Below are positions 25,563 to 37,600 of a stretch of DNA of 64,000 nt, piece by piece. Within the stretch, counting starts at the first letter, position 1, and each line of letters opens with the position of its first letter. This stretch comes from Sanghuangporus weigelae (Eukaryota > Basidiomycota > Agaricomycetes > Hymenochaetales > Hymenochaetaceae). The notes beneath the pieces are model-generated. The model was not told where the DNA came from. It ran no database searches and saw only the letters and a program-made list of their open reading frames with translations. The stretch covers positions 1,860,001-1,924,000 of the forward strand of contig CP137323.1 in NCBI GenBank assembly GCA_033182465.1. The letters run 5' to 3'. The position numbers were made by a program, and so were the translations under genes.

Positions 25563-27349
25563 TCACGTAGAGCCCGAACGGTGCGATGACATGAATAACT
25601 CATTGATCTTCTTCAAAGTTGCCCGAGATGGGTCCGCCTCGGGTCTGCTAGATATGATCCAATGGAGTCTTGTGCGAAGGCTTTCTTTGGTGACTACAGA
25701 GCAAAATGCAATGTCATTGAGTTAGAGATATGGATCCATGAGCTAAGTTATAGACGAACCTTGCAACTCTTTGCTATCATAACGTTCCAGGCTTAGTTGG
25801 CCATTGTCATCAAAGAATGCTTGAAGAGCAGCCAGGGCAATGCCGACGCTGAGATCTTTCCCCGTGTCGCATGCTATGCAGACCTGGCGACCTTCACCGA
25901 CGTACTGTCGAATGAAACGCAGGCATTGCGGCAGACTGGATTTGAACGTACGTTCCATGGCTTTCTTGTCATTCGGAAGCACAAGGTCGTATATAAACGT
26001 CGGAAGAGCATGCTGGGCTGGAACTGATGCAGAAGCCTCTGGATATCCTCGAATAATGATACAAGGGACCGACATTCCTTCTGCGAGCCGACTGTCTAAT
26101 ACGAAGTCGGGTAAGTCCCTCAGCGCCGCTATGGCCAAGAGACCTTTGACGCGAGTAATTGGCGTCGGCGATTTGGCCCAATCCGATGCACGAATAGTAG
26201 AGTGGGCTTCTCCAACAATGCGTTTCAGGACGTCAGGAAAGTCGGCCTCAGTGGAGTTCAAGAGCTCGTCCTTGCATCTCCAAAAGACGTCTGGTATCAG
26301 TCCCTACTCACGCGGTCAGTCTCAGCCCAGCATCTCTCGCTATCAAAGAGTGAGATATGTACATCACTCCAATTCTCATGATCATCACCGGCACCTTGGA
26401 CGTAAGAGTATCCTTGTCTGCGTCTTTCCGTTCCCTCCTCAAGCGATCTGGACGCAGAGATACAGATGACAGGCAGGAAGTTAGTGCTTTCGTCAAAGCT
26501 GGGAAACACCGTCGACGCTGGTGTGACCCAGATAGGGCGTAACGATTTGTCCAGCTGTGGCAGAACGTATGACGACGCCTTATCACAAGAACTCCAATGA
26601 GCTTTTAAATTATTTAACAGCCATGAACATACCGCAAGAGCTTCCGCCCAGTTGAGAAGCTTGCTTTCTATTTGAACGTGCTCCTGCTTGCTGACGCTTT
26701 GAGGCGGCGTATAAAGCTGAATATCCCAACCATCCGAATTGGCCAATCTAAATTTCAGGGCCCTATTGACGACGGCGCACCAAATCGGCACGGTCTTCGA
26801 TAAAGAGTCGGGCATTCTCTTGCCAGATCGCGTCGAGTCTACAATACAAATTCTTCCGACGAGTCGTTCTTTAGGATGAAATCCCGAAGGCTGAGGAGTG
26901 GCTACTCACCCTCCCGCGGCTTGAATGAGAGCGAGAATATGCAAGTTCGGTCGACGAAGATTGAAGCTCCATCCATTGTAATGACCATCGGATGACTTGA
27001 AATGCGAAGTTATCCCTCCAGCCTGTTTTACGGTATCGATCATCCTGATATAACGAATTTCGTGATGCCACCGACCTTTCGAGGGTCGCAATACCAAGCG
27101 CCGCATCGAAGATTCGCTGTGAAATGTCAGAATATTAGTCTACTTACGTCTTAACTGATTTAACAGAAGTCTCTCACCGAGGAAAGGGTATGAGGAATAG
27201 TACTTCTCGTGAACGTCTTGGACGAACTCGATGTCTTCTGCGATCGAGTGAATGCGATTATAAGGATCGAGCAAATGTTTTCGGATTTGATTCCTTGCAT
27301 CATGCTCGAACTTTGTGCGATCCGAGAATAGTTCGAAGTCAGCATCCAT
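25563..27349 (-). CDS. RIT1: tRNA A64-2'-O-ribosylphosphate transferase (RIT1)
   Basis: RIT1 adds a 2'-O-ribosyl phosphate to position 64 of initiator tRNA-Met in fungi and plants, keeping it out of elongation. The N-terminal exon has YNRIHSIAEDIEFVQDVHEKY. Later exons add NLRCGAWYCDPRK, SHFKSSDGHYNGWSFNLRRP, VDSTRSGKRMPDSLSKTVPI and YVQGAGDDHENW, all typical of the family. The C-terminal phosphatase-like domain carries CDTGKDLSVGIALAA, and a last small exon ends IISSRPEADPSRATLKKIN. Three informative introns are: one before ANLRCGAWYC; a 53-base one (GTCGGT to AAACAG) before the SHFKSSDGH block; and one after ENWSD (GTACAT to GAGTAG) that joins to GLIPDVFW. The start at 27349 (MDADFELF) is the best-placed ATG; an upstream frame continues without a better one. 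Divergent from the dehydrogenase at 27680. Confidence 0.93.
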
Positions 27350-27679
27350 CTGTGACCTTCTAAGTTCTATGTACGTTGAAGTTTTGTCGAGGTCTTTCGC
27401 ATGTTTCTCTGAAAACAGGTGGAAAGTATGAATGATCGGGAAACCGACAATCAAAATTTAGCCATCAACCGATTGACAATCAGCAGAAACAATTTCTCTT
27501 TCTACCTGCAACAAAGGGGAGACGGTTATTGTATGGGAGGTAAGTGTAAAACAACAGCAAAACTCAGTGACTCGGATTCGCGTCGCTTGAGTGGTACTGG
27601 ATCCATCATGTGATTGCGAAGCGGGATTCTCGTATTCTCAAGCTTGCTTTACAAGGCTTACCACCATCCATCATCCACT
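27350..27679. promoter_or_regulatory. Shared promoter between RIT1 and the acyl-CoA dehydrogenase gene
   Basis: Two head-to-head genes leave about 330 bases between start codons, so both promoters must lie here or overlap. No clear TATA box or other known motif was seen. Confidence 0.5.
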
Positions 27680-29116
27680 ATGACGATAGTTGCGCACGGT
27701 GTGAAGAAACTCGGTGTCCTAGGCGCAGGCCAGATGGGTGGGCGGCATCATCACATATTGTCAAATAATGCAGAATGCACTTACATCTATTGCTGACCAA
27801 ATAGGTCTGGGTATCGCTTACGTTGCTGCACTCAGAGCCAAGGTCGATGTCCTTCTGTACGACAATTCCGAGGAGCAGGTGAAGAAAGGCATACGGATGA
27901 TGGATAGGCTGCTTGCAAAGGACGTCGCAAAAGGAAGGATTGTAGATTATGAAGCTCAGGCTGCGAGGGCGCGTCTTAGTGTTGTGCCGAAGGAAAAGGG
28001 ATTCACAGGACTAAGAGATGTGGACATGGTTATCGAAGTGCGTCTACTTCAGTTTTCACCGTTGTATGGCTGCTAAGCGAAGTCTTTTCTTGCATATATA
28101 CGCGTACTTATTATTGAATCAGGCGGTATCAGAAAACCTTCTGCTAAAGCAGAAGATATTTGGCTCACTCGCGCAAGAAGTTAGCCCAAGCGCGATTCTT
28201 GCTTCAAATACATCGTCTTTGAGTCTTACAAAGATTGCCGCTTCGACAATAGCTCCAGACGTCTCTGCCGCATCAGACAAAGGCAAAGCAAATGCTTCTA
28301 GAGTTGTCGGTAAGATGGCTATTTTAATCAAAGACAAGCTTATTGACGCGTCCATTATGTTAGGCTTACATTTCTTCAATCCTGTTCCTGTCATGGTTTG
28401 TTCTTTCTGGCAGATCTGCATCAGCAGATGAGATAGTAATGCACTTCCCAGAAACTTACCGAGATCATTGCTGCCATTCAAACCTCCGAAGAGACTCTTA
28501 CTCGAGCAAGATCTTTTGCAGTAGCATGTGGAAAAGGTATATTCCTTGATCTACTCTTCGAATTTGAGCCCTACTCATGTTCGAGTTAATAGAGGTTACT
28601 ACGTCCAAGGATGTGCCAGGTTTCGTCTCAAATGCACTTCTCATGCCATTTATTAACGAGGTACATTGATTGTTTCTCTCTCTCTGGCTCGTCTCCGGTG
28701 GATAGTTAATGGACACTGATTGCAGGCTATCATGTGCCTTGAGAAAGGAGTAGCGACACGAGATGACATCGACAAAACTATGAGACTTGGGATGAATCAT
28801 CCTATGGGACCTTTACAGCTAGGTGCGTGTTAAGCTTGATCTCGGTTTGCCCCGAACTAATACCTCCGCTGCATGGGAATTGCACAAAAGCCGACTTGTG
28901 AGTCTCAACTACTCCTTTAAACTTACGCGATATATTTATTCTGGTTTGTTTCCCAGCATTGGTCTTGATACATGTCTTGCGATCCAACAGACGCTGTATC
29001 AAGGGACAGGTGACTCAAAATACCGACCAAGTGTACTTTTAGAAAGGATGGTGGACGCGCAATGGTATGGGAGAAAGAACGGAAAGGGATTCTATGAATA
29101 CGAGAACTCTATATAA
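27680..29116 (+). CDS. 3-hydroxyacyl-CoA (3-hydroxybutyryl-CoA type) dehydrogenase
   Basis: The enzyme oxidises L-3-hydroxyacyl-CoA with NAD+ in beta-oxidation and short-chain fatty acid turnover. The Rossmann motif [19 protein letters not shown] is split by an intron after [20 protein letters not shown] carries the catalytic-region Ser/Asn residues, [10 protein letters not shown] the catalytic His, and [19 protein letters not shown] with [14 protein letters not shown] the C-terminal helical domain. The ending [12 protein letters not shown] is characteristic. The protein is about 320 residues, the usual length of stand-alone enzymes, with no hydratase domain. Six or seven short introns are inferred; one (54 bases, GTAAGA to TTATGTTAG) is readable in frame and easy to miss. 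About 13 extra residues rich in Ala, Ser and Lys precede RVVGLHFFNP. No clear mitochondrial or peroxisomal signal was seen. Divergent from RIT1. Confidence 0.92.
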
Positions 29117-29292
29117 ACCTCGCAACTGCTGTAGCATACTGGCAAACTTCAACGCAATTTTCAGTTTCTCCATACTACGCGACAACATGGGTAAACAACG
29201 CGAGGCTGATATCATATCACGTGTTCTCGCGTAGATCTTTTTCGGCCGCTATATATCCTTCCCTGATGCAAATTTTAGAACCGAGAAAAAAG

Positions 29293-29298
29293 TGACTC
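29293..29298 (+). promoter_or_regulatory. TGACTC motif (Gcn4/CpcA-type site) upstream of carbamoyl-phosphate synthase
   Basis: TGACTC, the core recognised by Gcn4/CpcA factors in general amino-acid control, lies about 55 bases before the ATG of an arginine-pathway gene, where such a site would be expected. A six-base match is common by chance, so this is suggestive only. Confidence 0.3.
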
Positions 29299-29352
29299 GG
29301 TTTTTCTGCTTGTTCAGATATTCTCCGTGAGTGTAGCCAGCGGAGAGCTCAA

Positions 29353-32300
29353 ATGGCGTCTATGCGCCTGCTCTCGATGCATGGCTTGCCTAAACTCACA
29401 CCCAGGCTAGTTGGTGTACGGGCCTTGCACCAATCCGTGCCGCGCCATAACTTCCATGCTGGTGCCTTCGTACCGACGGCGGCGCGTCGTGCGATTGCAG
29501 CTCCAGCCGTTGGGTCATACACACCAAAGGAGGGAGAACATGTATTGAACTCACCCTCTGAACTCGCGCGCAAACTCTCTGCCAAGGTCCTTCCTAAGCT
29601 CCCTCGACCAGACGTGCGCAAGGTTCTTATCGTCGGTTCCGGAGGTCTCTCCATCGGTCAGGCTGGCGAGTTTGACTACTCCGGCTCACAAGCATTGAAA
29701 GCACTTCGGGAAGAAGGCGTCGAAGCTGTGCTGATCAACCCGAACATCGCTACCTGGCAGACATCCCACCAACTTGCTTCGGAAGTCTACTTTTTGCCTA
29801 TTACTACGGATTATGTTGCATACGTGTTGGAGAAGGAGCGCCCGGATGGCATTTTGCTTACATTTGGAGGACAGAGTGCTCTCAATGTTGGAATTCAGTT
29901 GGATAGGATGGGTGTACTCGAAAGGTTAGGAGTGCAGGTTTTGGGTACGCCGATTCGGACACTTGAGGTTAGTGAGGATCGAGACCTTTTCGTTCAGGCA
30001 TTAAAAGGTGTGTTATGATGGATACTATTGAAACTATGATTCACTTGTTTTACATCTAGAGATCGACATTCCCGTCGCTCAATCAACGGCCGTCTCGTCT
30101 GTCAACGCTGCGCTTGAGGCAGCGGAGAAGATCGGTTATCCAGTCATCCTTCGGTCTGCATTCACTCTAGGTGGTCTTGGTTCTGGCTTCGCAAACAACC
30201 CGGATGAGCTGCGTGACTTATCTGCGAAGAGTCTAAGTCTCAGTCCTCAGGTGTTGATTGAGCGAAGTATGAAAGGTTGGAAGGAGCTCGAATATGAGGT
30301 TGTTCGGGACGGTGCAGATAATACGATTATATGCTGTAACATGGAGAACTTTGACCCGCTTGGCACGCATACCGGTGACTCTATCGTCGTTGCGCCTTCA
30401 CAGACGTTACCTGATAATGAGTACCACATGCTTCGGTCCGCTGCGTTGAAGACTATCCGGCATCTTGGTGTCGTCGGTGAATGCAATATTCAATATGCAT
30501 TACATCCATCTGGAAAGGAATATTGCGTCATCGAGGTCAACGCGCGATTAAGTCGGTCTAGTGCTCTTGCGTCGAAAGCTACCGGTTATCCCCTCGCGTA
30601 TACTGCTGCTAAGATTGCACTTGGATATACGCTCCCGGAGTTACCGAACGCGGTCACGAAGACGACTACGGCATGTTTCGAGCCTTCACTGGATTATATC
30701 GTGACGAAAATCCCGAAGTGGGACTTGGCGAAGTTCTCGTCGCAGGTTGATCGTAAAGTCGGCTCGGCGATGAAGAGTGTTGGAGAAGTCATGGCTATCG
30801 GTCGTACCTTTGAGGAGAGTCTCCAAAAAGCTATTCGACAAATCGATCCTCGTTATTCAGGCTTCGAGGCATACGTGAAACCGGAAGATCTGGATTACGC
30901 TCTCAGCCACCCAACGGATACTCGCCTATTCGCTATCGCGTATGCATTCTACGAAAAGCGATATACAGTCGAGATGATCCACGAACTCACCAAGATCGAT
31001 AAATGGTTCCTCTTCAAGATCGAGAACATCGTAAACACCCATCATGCGCTGAAGGAAGCTGGCTCCGTCTCTGAGATCTCAGAAGACCTTATGCGTCAGG
31101 CGAAGCGAATGGGATTCTCGGATTCGCAAATTGCAGACTTGTTATCGAGCACGGAAGATACTGTACGCGCTCATCGAAAGTCGCTTGGAGTCACCCCTTT
31201 CGTGAAACGTATCGATACTCTTGCGGCTGAATTCCCTGCGCATACGAACTATTTGTACACGACTTACAACGCAAGCACACATGATGTCGAGTTCGACGAA
31301 CACGGCACGATGGTCTTGGGAAGTGGAGTGTATAGGATTGGTAGCTCCGTCGAGTTCGACTGGTGCGCAGTAACTTGCGCGCGTAAGCTCCGCGATATGG
31401 GCAAACGAACGATCATGATCAACTACAACCCTGAGACCGTGTCGACCGACTTCGATGAAGCCGATAGACTATACTTCGAGGAACTCGGCTGGGAACGTGT
31501 CATGGATATTTACGAGCTGGAGGGTGCTAGCGGTGTAGTTGTTAGCGTCGGAGGTATGAGTTCGTACCTTGCGTTAGGTAGTTTGCTGAGTTCTGTACAG
31601 GTCAATTACCGCAGAACATCGCACTTCGACTCAAACGGAGCGATGTCAATGTGCTTGGTACTGACCCAGAGATGATCGATACGGCGGAGGACCGTCACAA
31701 ATTCTCGTCCATTCTTGACAAGGTTGGTGTCGACCAGCCGGAATGGAACGAAGTCTCATCCGTTGAGGCAGCAAAGGAATTTGCAAACAAAGTTGGGTGA
31801 GATTTGATAAGACTTTCTGGATGTTGAACGTTTCTAATTGTTTTCCGTCGAAGATACCCTGTCCTGATCCGACCTTCATATGTCCTGTCTGGAGCGGCTA
31901 TGAACATTGTCCACGAAGAATCAACGCTCGAGCACAAGCTCTCCGCTGCAGCATCCGTCTCACCCCTCCATCCCGTCGTCATCACCAAATTCATAGACTC
32001 CGCACAAGAGATCGACGTAGATGCTGTAGCTCACAAGGGTCGACTCCTCGTTCACGCGGTCTCCGAGCACGTCGAGCAAGCAGGTGTTCACTCCGGCGAT
32101 GCAACTCTCGTCCTCCCACCATTCTCACTCTCCGATTCCGTTCTTACGCGATGCAAGGAAATCGCACAGAAGGTTGCATCTGCGTTGCAGATCTCGGGTC
32201 CGTTCAACATGCAGATCATAAAGAAGGACGCTGAAGGTGGTGAACCGGAGCTGAAGGTTATAGAATGTAATCTCCGCGCGTCGCGTTCGTTCCCATTTGT

Positions 32301-33144
32301 GTCAAAAGTTCTTGGGAAGAACTTTGTGGATATTGCTACGGCGGCCATTGCAGATACGGATGTACCGGAGCCTGTGGACTTGATGGCAGAGAAGCGCGAT
32401 TATACTGCTATCAAGGTATCTCAGTTCTCGTGGACTCGACTTGGCGGTGCAGATCCCTTCCTCGGCGTCGGTGAGTAATAGTGTCTTGTATGGAGGATGG
32501 CTGGTACTGAATTTATGCGTAGAAATGGCCAGCACAGGCGAGATCGCCTCCTTCGGCAAAGACGTCTACGAAGCCTACTGGGCAGCTGTACAGAGCCAGA
32601 CAGGCTGGAAGAATCCACGACCAGGTTCTGGTGTTCTCATAGGTGGAGACATCGCCAAGCCCGAAATGCGATCAATGGCAAAGAAACTTTCGGATCTCGG
32701 TTTCAGGTTATACTGTTCTTCACCCATTGTTGAGGGACATTTGAACAACCCACCTTACATGACATGCAAGAGGATATTCTTCCCGACGAAGGATAAGAGG
32801 AAGCTGAGGGAGGTGTTCGATGAGTATGAGATTCAGTGCGTGATTAACCTTGCACGATCGCGCGCGGAATCGGCGACGAACGAAGATTATGTTGCAAGAC
32901 GGTTCGTCTTTACTTCTTTCCTCCTTTTCTTATTCTATTGCAGGTCTTCTGATTCGATTCGTTCTCCTCCGACAGGAACGCGGTTGACTTTGGCCTACCT
33001 CTCCTAAACAACGCCCAATGCGCGCAGTTATATGTCGAAGCGCTCGCGCGAAAAATGCCTCAAGGCGGGCTGCGACCATATACTGAAGGACGAATACCGT
33101 CCGAGGTGAAGTCTTGGGCGGAATTTGTTGGTGTACGCGTATAG
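29353..33144 (+). CDS. CPA2: Carbamoyl-phosphate synthase (arginine-specific) large chain, mitochondrial
   Basis: The large chain uses two ATP-grasp halves to make carbamoyl phosphate from bicarbonate, ATP and ammonia delivered by a separate glutaminase subunit, supplying arginine synthesis. The first about 60 residues are rich in Arg, Ser and Ala without acidic residues, as in a mitochondrial targeting sequence. The synthetase starts [20 protein letters not shown]. First-half blocks include [41 protein letters not shown] and [20 protein letters not shown]. The second half has [50 protein letters not shown] and the C-terminal regulatory part ([26 protein letters not shown]). The whole is about 1,170 residues with five or six introns; the largest exon (30062-31600) is nearly uninterrupted. 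It lies 236 bases after the dehydrogenase on the same strand. All hallmark blocks are intact. A separate enzyme, not the CPS-ATCase fusion. Confidence 0.95.
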
Positions 33145-33508
33145 ATATTCTTGTTCATTTCTTGATGCCTCATCGCTTTGTTATCTCTGCTGCTCGCATA
33201 TTCTCACATTTCATAAATGTGCGCGATTGGAGCTCTTCATGCCGTAGGAAAGACTAAAAAGGTTCACATTGAGAACCAACTTGTATGTATAGTTGCTGAT
33301 CGTTGATTTTTTCCCCTTTGTTTCGTTTCTTGAGTACAATAGAGCTGATACACATGCATATCAACAAGTAAAAGAAATATCGGGTATCTCAGATCGCCCG
33401 CTCGCTTGATGAACAAGCATTACTCTTGCCTACTCTAAGACTATTGATGCCAATCCTTGTTTGTCGACGAAATTCCATACTTTTATCAATCAGCAGCGCA
33501 GGCCAGCG
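33145..33508. other. Intergenic, convergent 3' ends
   Basis: About 360 bases between the stop codons of the carbamoyl-phosphate synthase (+) and acetyltransferase (-) genes. No open frame of interest was seen; it presumably holds both 3' untranslated regions. Confidence 0.5.
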
Positions 33509-34422
33509 CTACATCCACCTTGTCGGGAAGTAGCTCTCCGCGGCTGTTTCAGAGATGAAGCTCTTGTAAAGGACCCAGGCGTCGACATATTCTTCGCCCT
33601 GTTCGTCTTTACGCTTCAATCTCCCCGCTCGAGGTATGCGTCCGGCTTTCGAGAATCCTAATGCTTCCCATAGTCTTCAGAAATCGGCAATAAATCAGGC
33701 ACTTTAGTTACTAAGTCGATTAGACTTGTACGCATGACAAGAGGACCTCACCAGATGCTTGATTTACTGAGATAAACGAGGTTGAACACACTGGCTTGGC
33801 ATCCGAATCGTCGCGCGTAATATAGGTATGATTTTGCTAATACACGATTGAGGCCCTGTCCGCGGGAGTGAAAGGGCACAATGAAGCCTGCGTTGCATAT
33901 ATGTGATGATCGACCTGGATAATTTGGTTTTACCTGTAAGCACAAAAGCCAATAGCTTCGACGACACAGGCAATAATATAATACTACATGATAAAAGCCA
34001 GCGACGGCATCCTTCCAGCTTCTGCTGTTCGTTATGTTTTCCAATGTGATTGAATCCGGATTTCCCAGAGCCTTAGTCTCGCTCACAGAGGTCGCATCTA
34101 TTCCAGGTAGTAATTCCGGAAGAGTACTACGACCAATGCGAATAGCGACAAGGTCCTCAGCTGCAAAAAAAAAATACACTTCAAATGCTTCACGAGAGTG
34201 TCGTGTCCCAGAATCAGGCTCGTGAGGATACGTATCGCCTCTGTTCACCTCGTCAGCAAATTCTTTGTACATGAAGGCGACGAGATCGGAAGGCGCATTT
34301 TCCAGTGTCAAGTGAAACATGACCACGCGCGATACATCTTGGTCTTCATCTTTTGGTCTGACTTTCCATAATGTGGCATTAAGTTGAGTAGAAGGTTTTG
34401 AGATGGCTCCAGCTGTAGACAT
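33509..34422 (-). CDS. GNAT-family N-acetyltransferase
   Basis: GNAT enzymes transfer an acetyl group from acetyl-CoA to an amine. The C-terminal half is clear: FYHVKPNYPGRSSHICNAGF, IVPFHSRGQGLNRVLAKSYL (the Arg/Gln-x-x-Gly-x-Gly/Ala-like CoA pyrophosphate loop) and SVFNLVYLSKSSIW. Beyond an intron come WEALGFSKAGRIPRAGRL and EEYVDAWVLYKSFI, a pattern shared with a widespread fungal acetyltransferase family of unknown substrate. The N-terminal 150 residues are less conserved and include a duplicated-fold-like segment. Two or three introns are inferred. The ATG at 34422 (MSTAGAISKPS) is the first in frame. The substrate is unknown. Head-to-head with the Nab2-like gene, about 400 bases between starts. 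Confidence 0.85.
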
Positions 34423-34826
34423 GCTGGCTTCTAGGGAGGTCAAGTAAGAAATAATAATATAACCAAGTGATATGAGTCATTTTCAGTTTGAGGCTTATCG
34501 GGATAGAATCTTTTCCGAGGCCGAGGTTTAGTTTAGTATTCCGTAGCAGATAATGCAGACGATAGCCATTAATGATTCCACGATTGGCGAAAATAGACAA
34601 CATAATCAAGGAAGTCGCTTCAAGTAATGCATTCAGTGGTGTAAGTCGGGAACGAGTGAGTATCAGATTAAGTAACAGGTTGTATTCGGTTGTATTATAT
34701 GCCTAAAGGACTACATTAGTAAAGCTCCGGCACGTGACGCCAGATCTGTATTCGTGAGAACGACAGTGGTGGGTGACGATCAGGCTTTACTCTCTACTGC
34801 CACTGCCATCCTCGAACGAACCGACA
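34423..34826. promoter_or_regulatory. Shared promoter between the acetyltransferase and Nab2-like genes
   Basis: About 400 bases separate two divergent start codons. A CACGTGACG block at 34730-34738 resembles bHLH/bZIP-type sites found in fungal promoters. No TATA box is obvious. Confidence 0.4.
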
Positions 34827-36902
34827 ATGCCTTTCGACCTTACCATTGGTACAGAGCCTGCAAAGGCATTACAGGTACGTAAATGTATCAGGAAATACTC
34901 GGTAAATCAGCTTATTTACGTCTGTTCAGGATTCCATTCAGGATGAATTGCAGAAAAGAGGGTTCAGCCCAGATGCAGGTTCGTATCTTGGACTGTTTTC
35001 TTGTTTCGTTCTGTACCCTAACGCCTCTTTAGACCCAGTCATGGCAGAGTATATTACCATTATGCTCATCAACAACAAGACTGCAGGTGTGTTTTCCTGT
35101 TAGCAAGTTACAGTGTTCTTTTCCTGACGTTCACGGTCAAGAGCAAATCACTGCGGAGCTGGAAGATTGTATGTTACTCTAATTTTACCGCTTTTCCGGC
35201 GCTAACCTCTACTGTGAAGTAATCGGGGCTAGTGAATATGGTGTGTAATTCCTGAACTCTGTTTGTTAGGCGTACTGAAGTGGCCATCGCAGACCCAAGC
35301 TTCACCGACTGGCTTTTCGCTGAGGCAGCAAGAAAATCGCAACCCGCAGCAGAACCTGTAGCAGCTGCTCTCGCACCTTTGCCTAGCAAACCAGAGGAAC
35401 AAACCTCAGCATCTCCGGAATCTGGAAGGCGGGCTCCTAGTGCTCCTCGAAACACGAATCAAATATACAACCAGGCTCTCAACCAGGCTCTACCATCTAC
35501 CTCGTCCAGCGGGCAAAAGCGCACCGCATCCGCACGTTCTCCCTCGCCCGTTTCCGGCCAGCCGAATAAGTCTCGACGAATGGACTTACCGACCGGTCCG
35601 CGTGCCATGCACAGTCGTGACGGTCATCGAAGTCTGTTAGATCGCATGGGCAGCAGACAACAGGGCGGCCCTCGACACGGAAGGGACGAAATCCAAGCTC
35701 GTATCGATGCTGTAACGAATCAGGGGATGAACGGTATGAATGGAGGACTTAACAACAACAACATGGGTGGAATGATGATGCCAGGCAACGACATGGCTGC
35801 CGCTGCAGCGGCTATGGGAGGCATGATGAGCCCAATGGCCTTGCAGGAAATGATGATGAATCAAATGGCACTCATGGCACAGATGGCAAACACCATGGGT
35901 ATGCTCGGCAACCAGGGACAGTTTCCAGCTCCGAACAACGGCTTTTCGCCGAACGGCGCGAATGCACCGTTCCAGGATGGTCAGCAGCAACAAAACCAGC
36001 AACAACAAAGGCGCGGTGGGCCGCCTGCTGGGCGAGGTGGAGGAAAGGGACCACTAAAGGCGCAATGGGTGGCACCTCACGTAGTCGAAGCGAGCAAGCC
36101 TCATGCAACCTCGCAATCACCCGCTCCGGCGCCAGCAGCCATTCCAGCACCAACACCACAGCCGGCTGCATCTACGGGGACTCCTACCCCTGGTTTCACT
36201 CCTCCCGCACGCCCTCAATCTCCATCATTGTGCAAATTCGGGCTGAAGTGTACAAACGCTTTATGCCGATACTCTCATCCAAGTCCTGTCGCTACGGCAG
36301 AAAGTGGCGTCGTGTTGAGTAATGACCCTTGTGAGGCGGGATTAGAATGCAAGGATAAGGATTGTATCAAGGCGCACGCTAGTCCTGCCGCCGTTGGCGT
36401 CTCATCTGGTAAGTGAAAGCTCATTGAAACTTTTCTCGTCTTCCCTGTCAGTGAACTGATCGCATTCTCACTAGTCGCCGTCAAGCCAAAACCAAAAGTA
36501 GAGTCAGTACCTGCACACGCACTGAAGCCTCCTTGCCGATACGGCGCAAACTGCACAAAGGCAGCCAGCGGATCTTGCCCTTTCTCTCACCCATTCATTC
36601 CAAAAAGCACTCCTACCTACGCACAGACGACCCAATGCCGATTTGGCGCAGCATGCACGAAGGCAACGTGTCCATTCCAGCACCCACCGGGGCGTGTATT
36701 GCCAGGAACATTCCACCGTGGGCTTGAGGATAGTGCACCGACTGTAGCTGTGCGCGCGCCTCAGCCTGGCACGATCGGTGGGCCCAGCCCGCACCGTTCG
36801 GTTGTCTTCAACAAACCTGGACAGAGTAACGCCGCGAACGAGGAGAAACCGGCAGAGCAGAAGGATAGCAACGAGAACACTGTCGTCGAAGCTGCGGCGT
36901 AA
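34827..36902 (+). CDS. Nab2-like poly(A) RNA-binding CCCH zinc-finger protein
   Basis: Nab2-type proteins bind poly(A) tails, limit their length and help export mRNA from the nucleus. The N-terminal exons (MPFDLTIGTEPAKALQ; DELQKRGFSPDADPVMAEYI; DPSFTDWLF) resemble the PWI-like helical domain of Nab2. The large exon then encodes a low-complexity middle: Ser/Pro, a Met/Gly/Asn-rich part with NNNN and AAAAA runs, then QQQQ runs and an RGG-like RRGGPPAGRGGG patch. Four C-terminal CCCH fingers follow: CKFGLKCTNALCRYSH, CEAGLECKDKDCIKAH, CRYGANCTKAASGSCPFSH and CRFGAACTKATCPFQH. Three have C-x5-C-x4-C-x3-H spacing and the third has x6. An acidic/Ala-rich tail ends VVEAAA. Five introns are inferred, four clustered in the first 450 bases. 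Function in this organism is inferred from the family. Confidence 0.87.
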
Positions 36903-37600
36903 TCCGTTCAACATGCTCGTTGCCCTCAGGACTCTAGATTTCAGCTCCGGTGGCGTGCTTGACTCCGATATTTCTTGACTGCGCAGGACCCAAAAGCTTT
37001 TCATCTCAAATTTCCTTCCGGTCTCTCATACGATCTGTGTATTAATCTGTGTTTTCTCTCTTTTTTCTGAATTTTTCATCTTTTCGTGACTCGTATATCT
37101 AATCAACTATCACGTCTGTCATCTGCCACTGTCTTATTTTCATCCCTTAACTTTTTATTTTATGCACTAAGGCAAAGTTTCCCGCGCCGATGCTCTCTGT
37201 CTTTGTGGATATTCGTAGACTCAGCAGATATGCTGCGCGCAGATAGTTGCACGCGTAGCTAAGGTAGCATAAGTAGTTATAGGCGCGGAGAAAGGAGCGA
37301 GGATCAATAAAGGAAGAATGGGCTGAGGGCGATGCATGAATGAGATGCACGCTCTGAAGTTCCTCGCATACTCTTGTGTGATGATCCTGAAACTCTGAAT
37401 GTTTGAAAAGTTGACAGGGAATAAGTGTGATTCTAAGCGACTCCATGAAACCCAAATGGTGGCTGTTGTGGTTGCCGCATTCCAAGTCATCAGACACAAC
37501 CTTCCAAACAGTACATTGTGCTGTACTCTGCGAATACTTCTGATAGAAATACAGAATTTTGATCCATGTCGTAGTAAGACAACCCTTTCGGGCTTGTCAT
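36903..37600. other. Intergenic, convergent 3' ends
   Basis: About 700 bases between the Nab2-like (+) and kinase (-) stops. The stretch 36980-37160 is rich in T and C, as is common in 3' untranslated regions. Short minus-strand frames near 37150-37500 have no recognisable content. Confidence 0.4.

Noticed and set aside
26280-26345. Apparent frameshift and stop in RIT1 before the C-terminal domain
   Set aside because: A phase-0 intron (GTACAT to GAGTAG) after ENWSD removes it and joins to GLIPDVFW, matching the family, so the gene is intact.
25840-26469. 209-codon open frame on the plus strand opposite RIT1
   Set aside because: Lies entirely over well-supported RIT1 exons on the other strand and shows no family resemblance.
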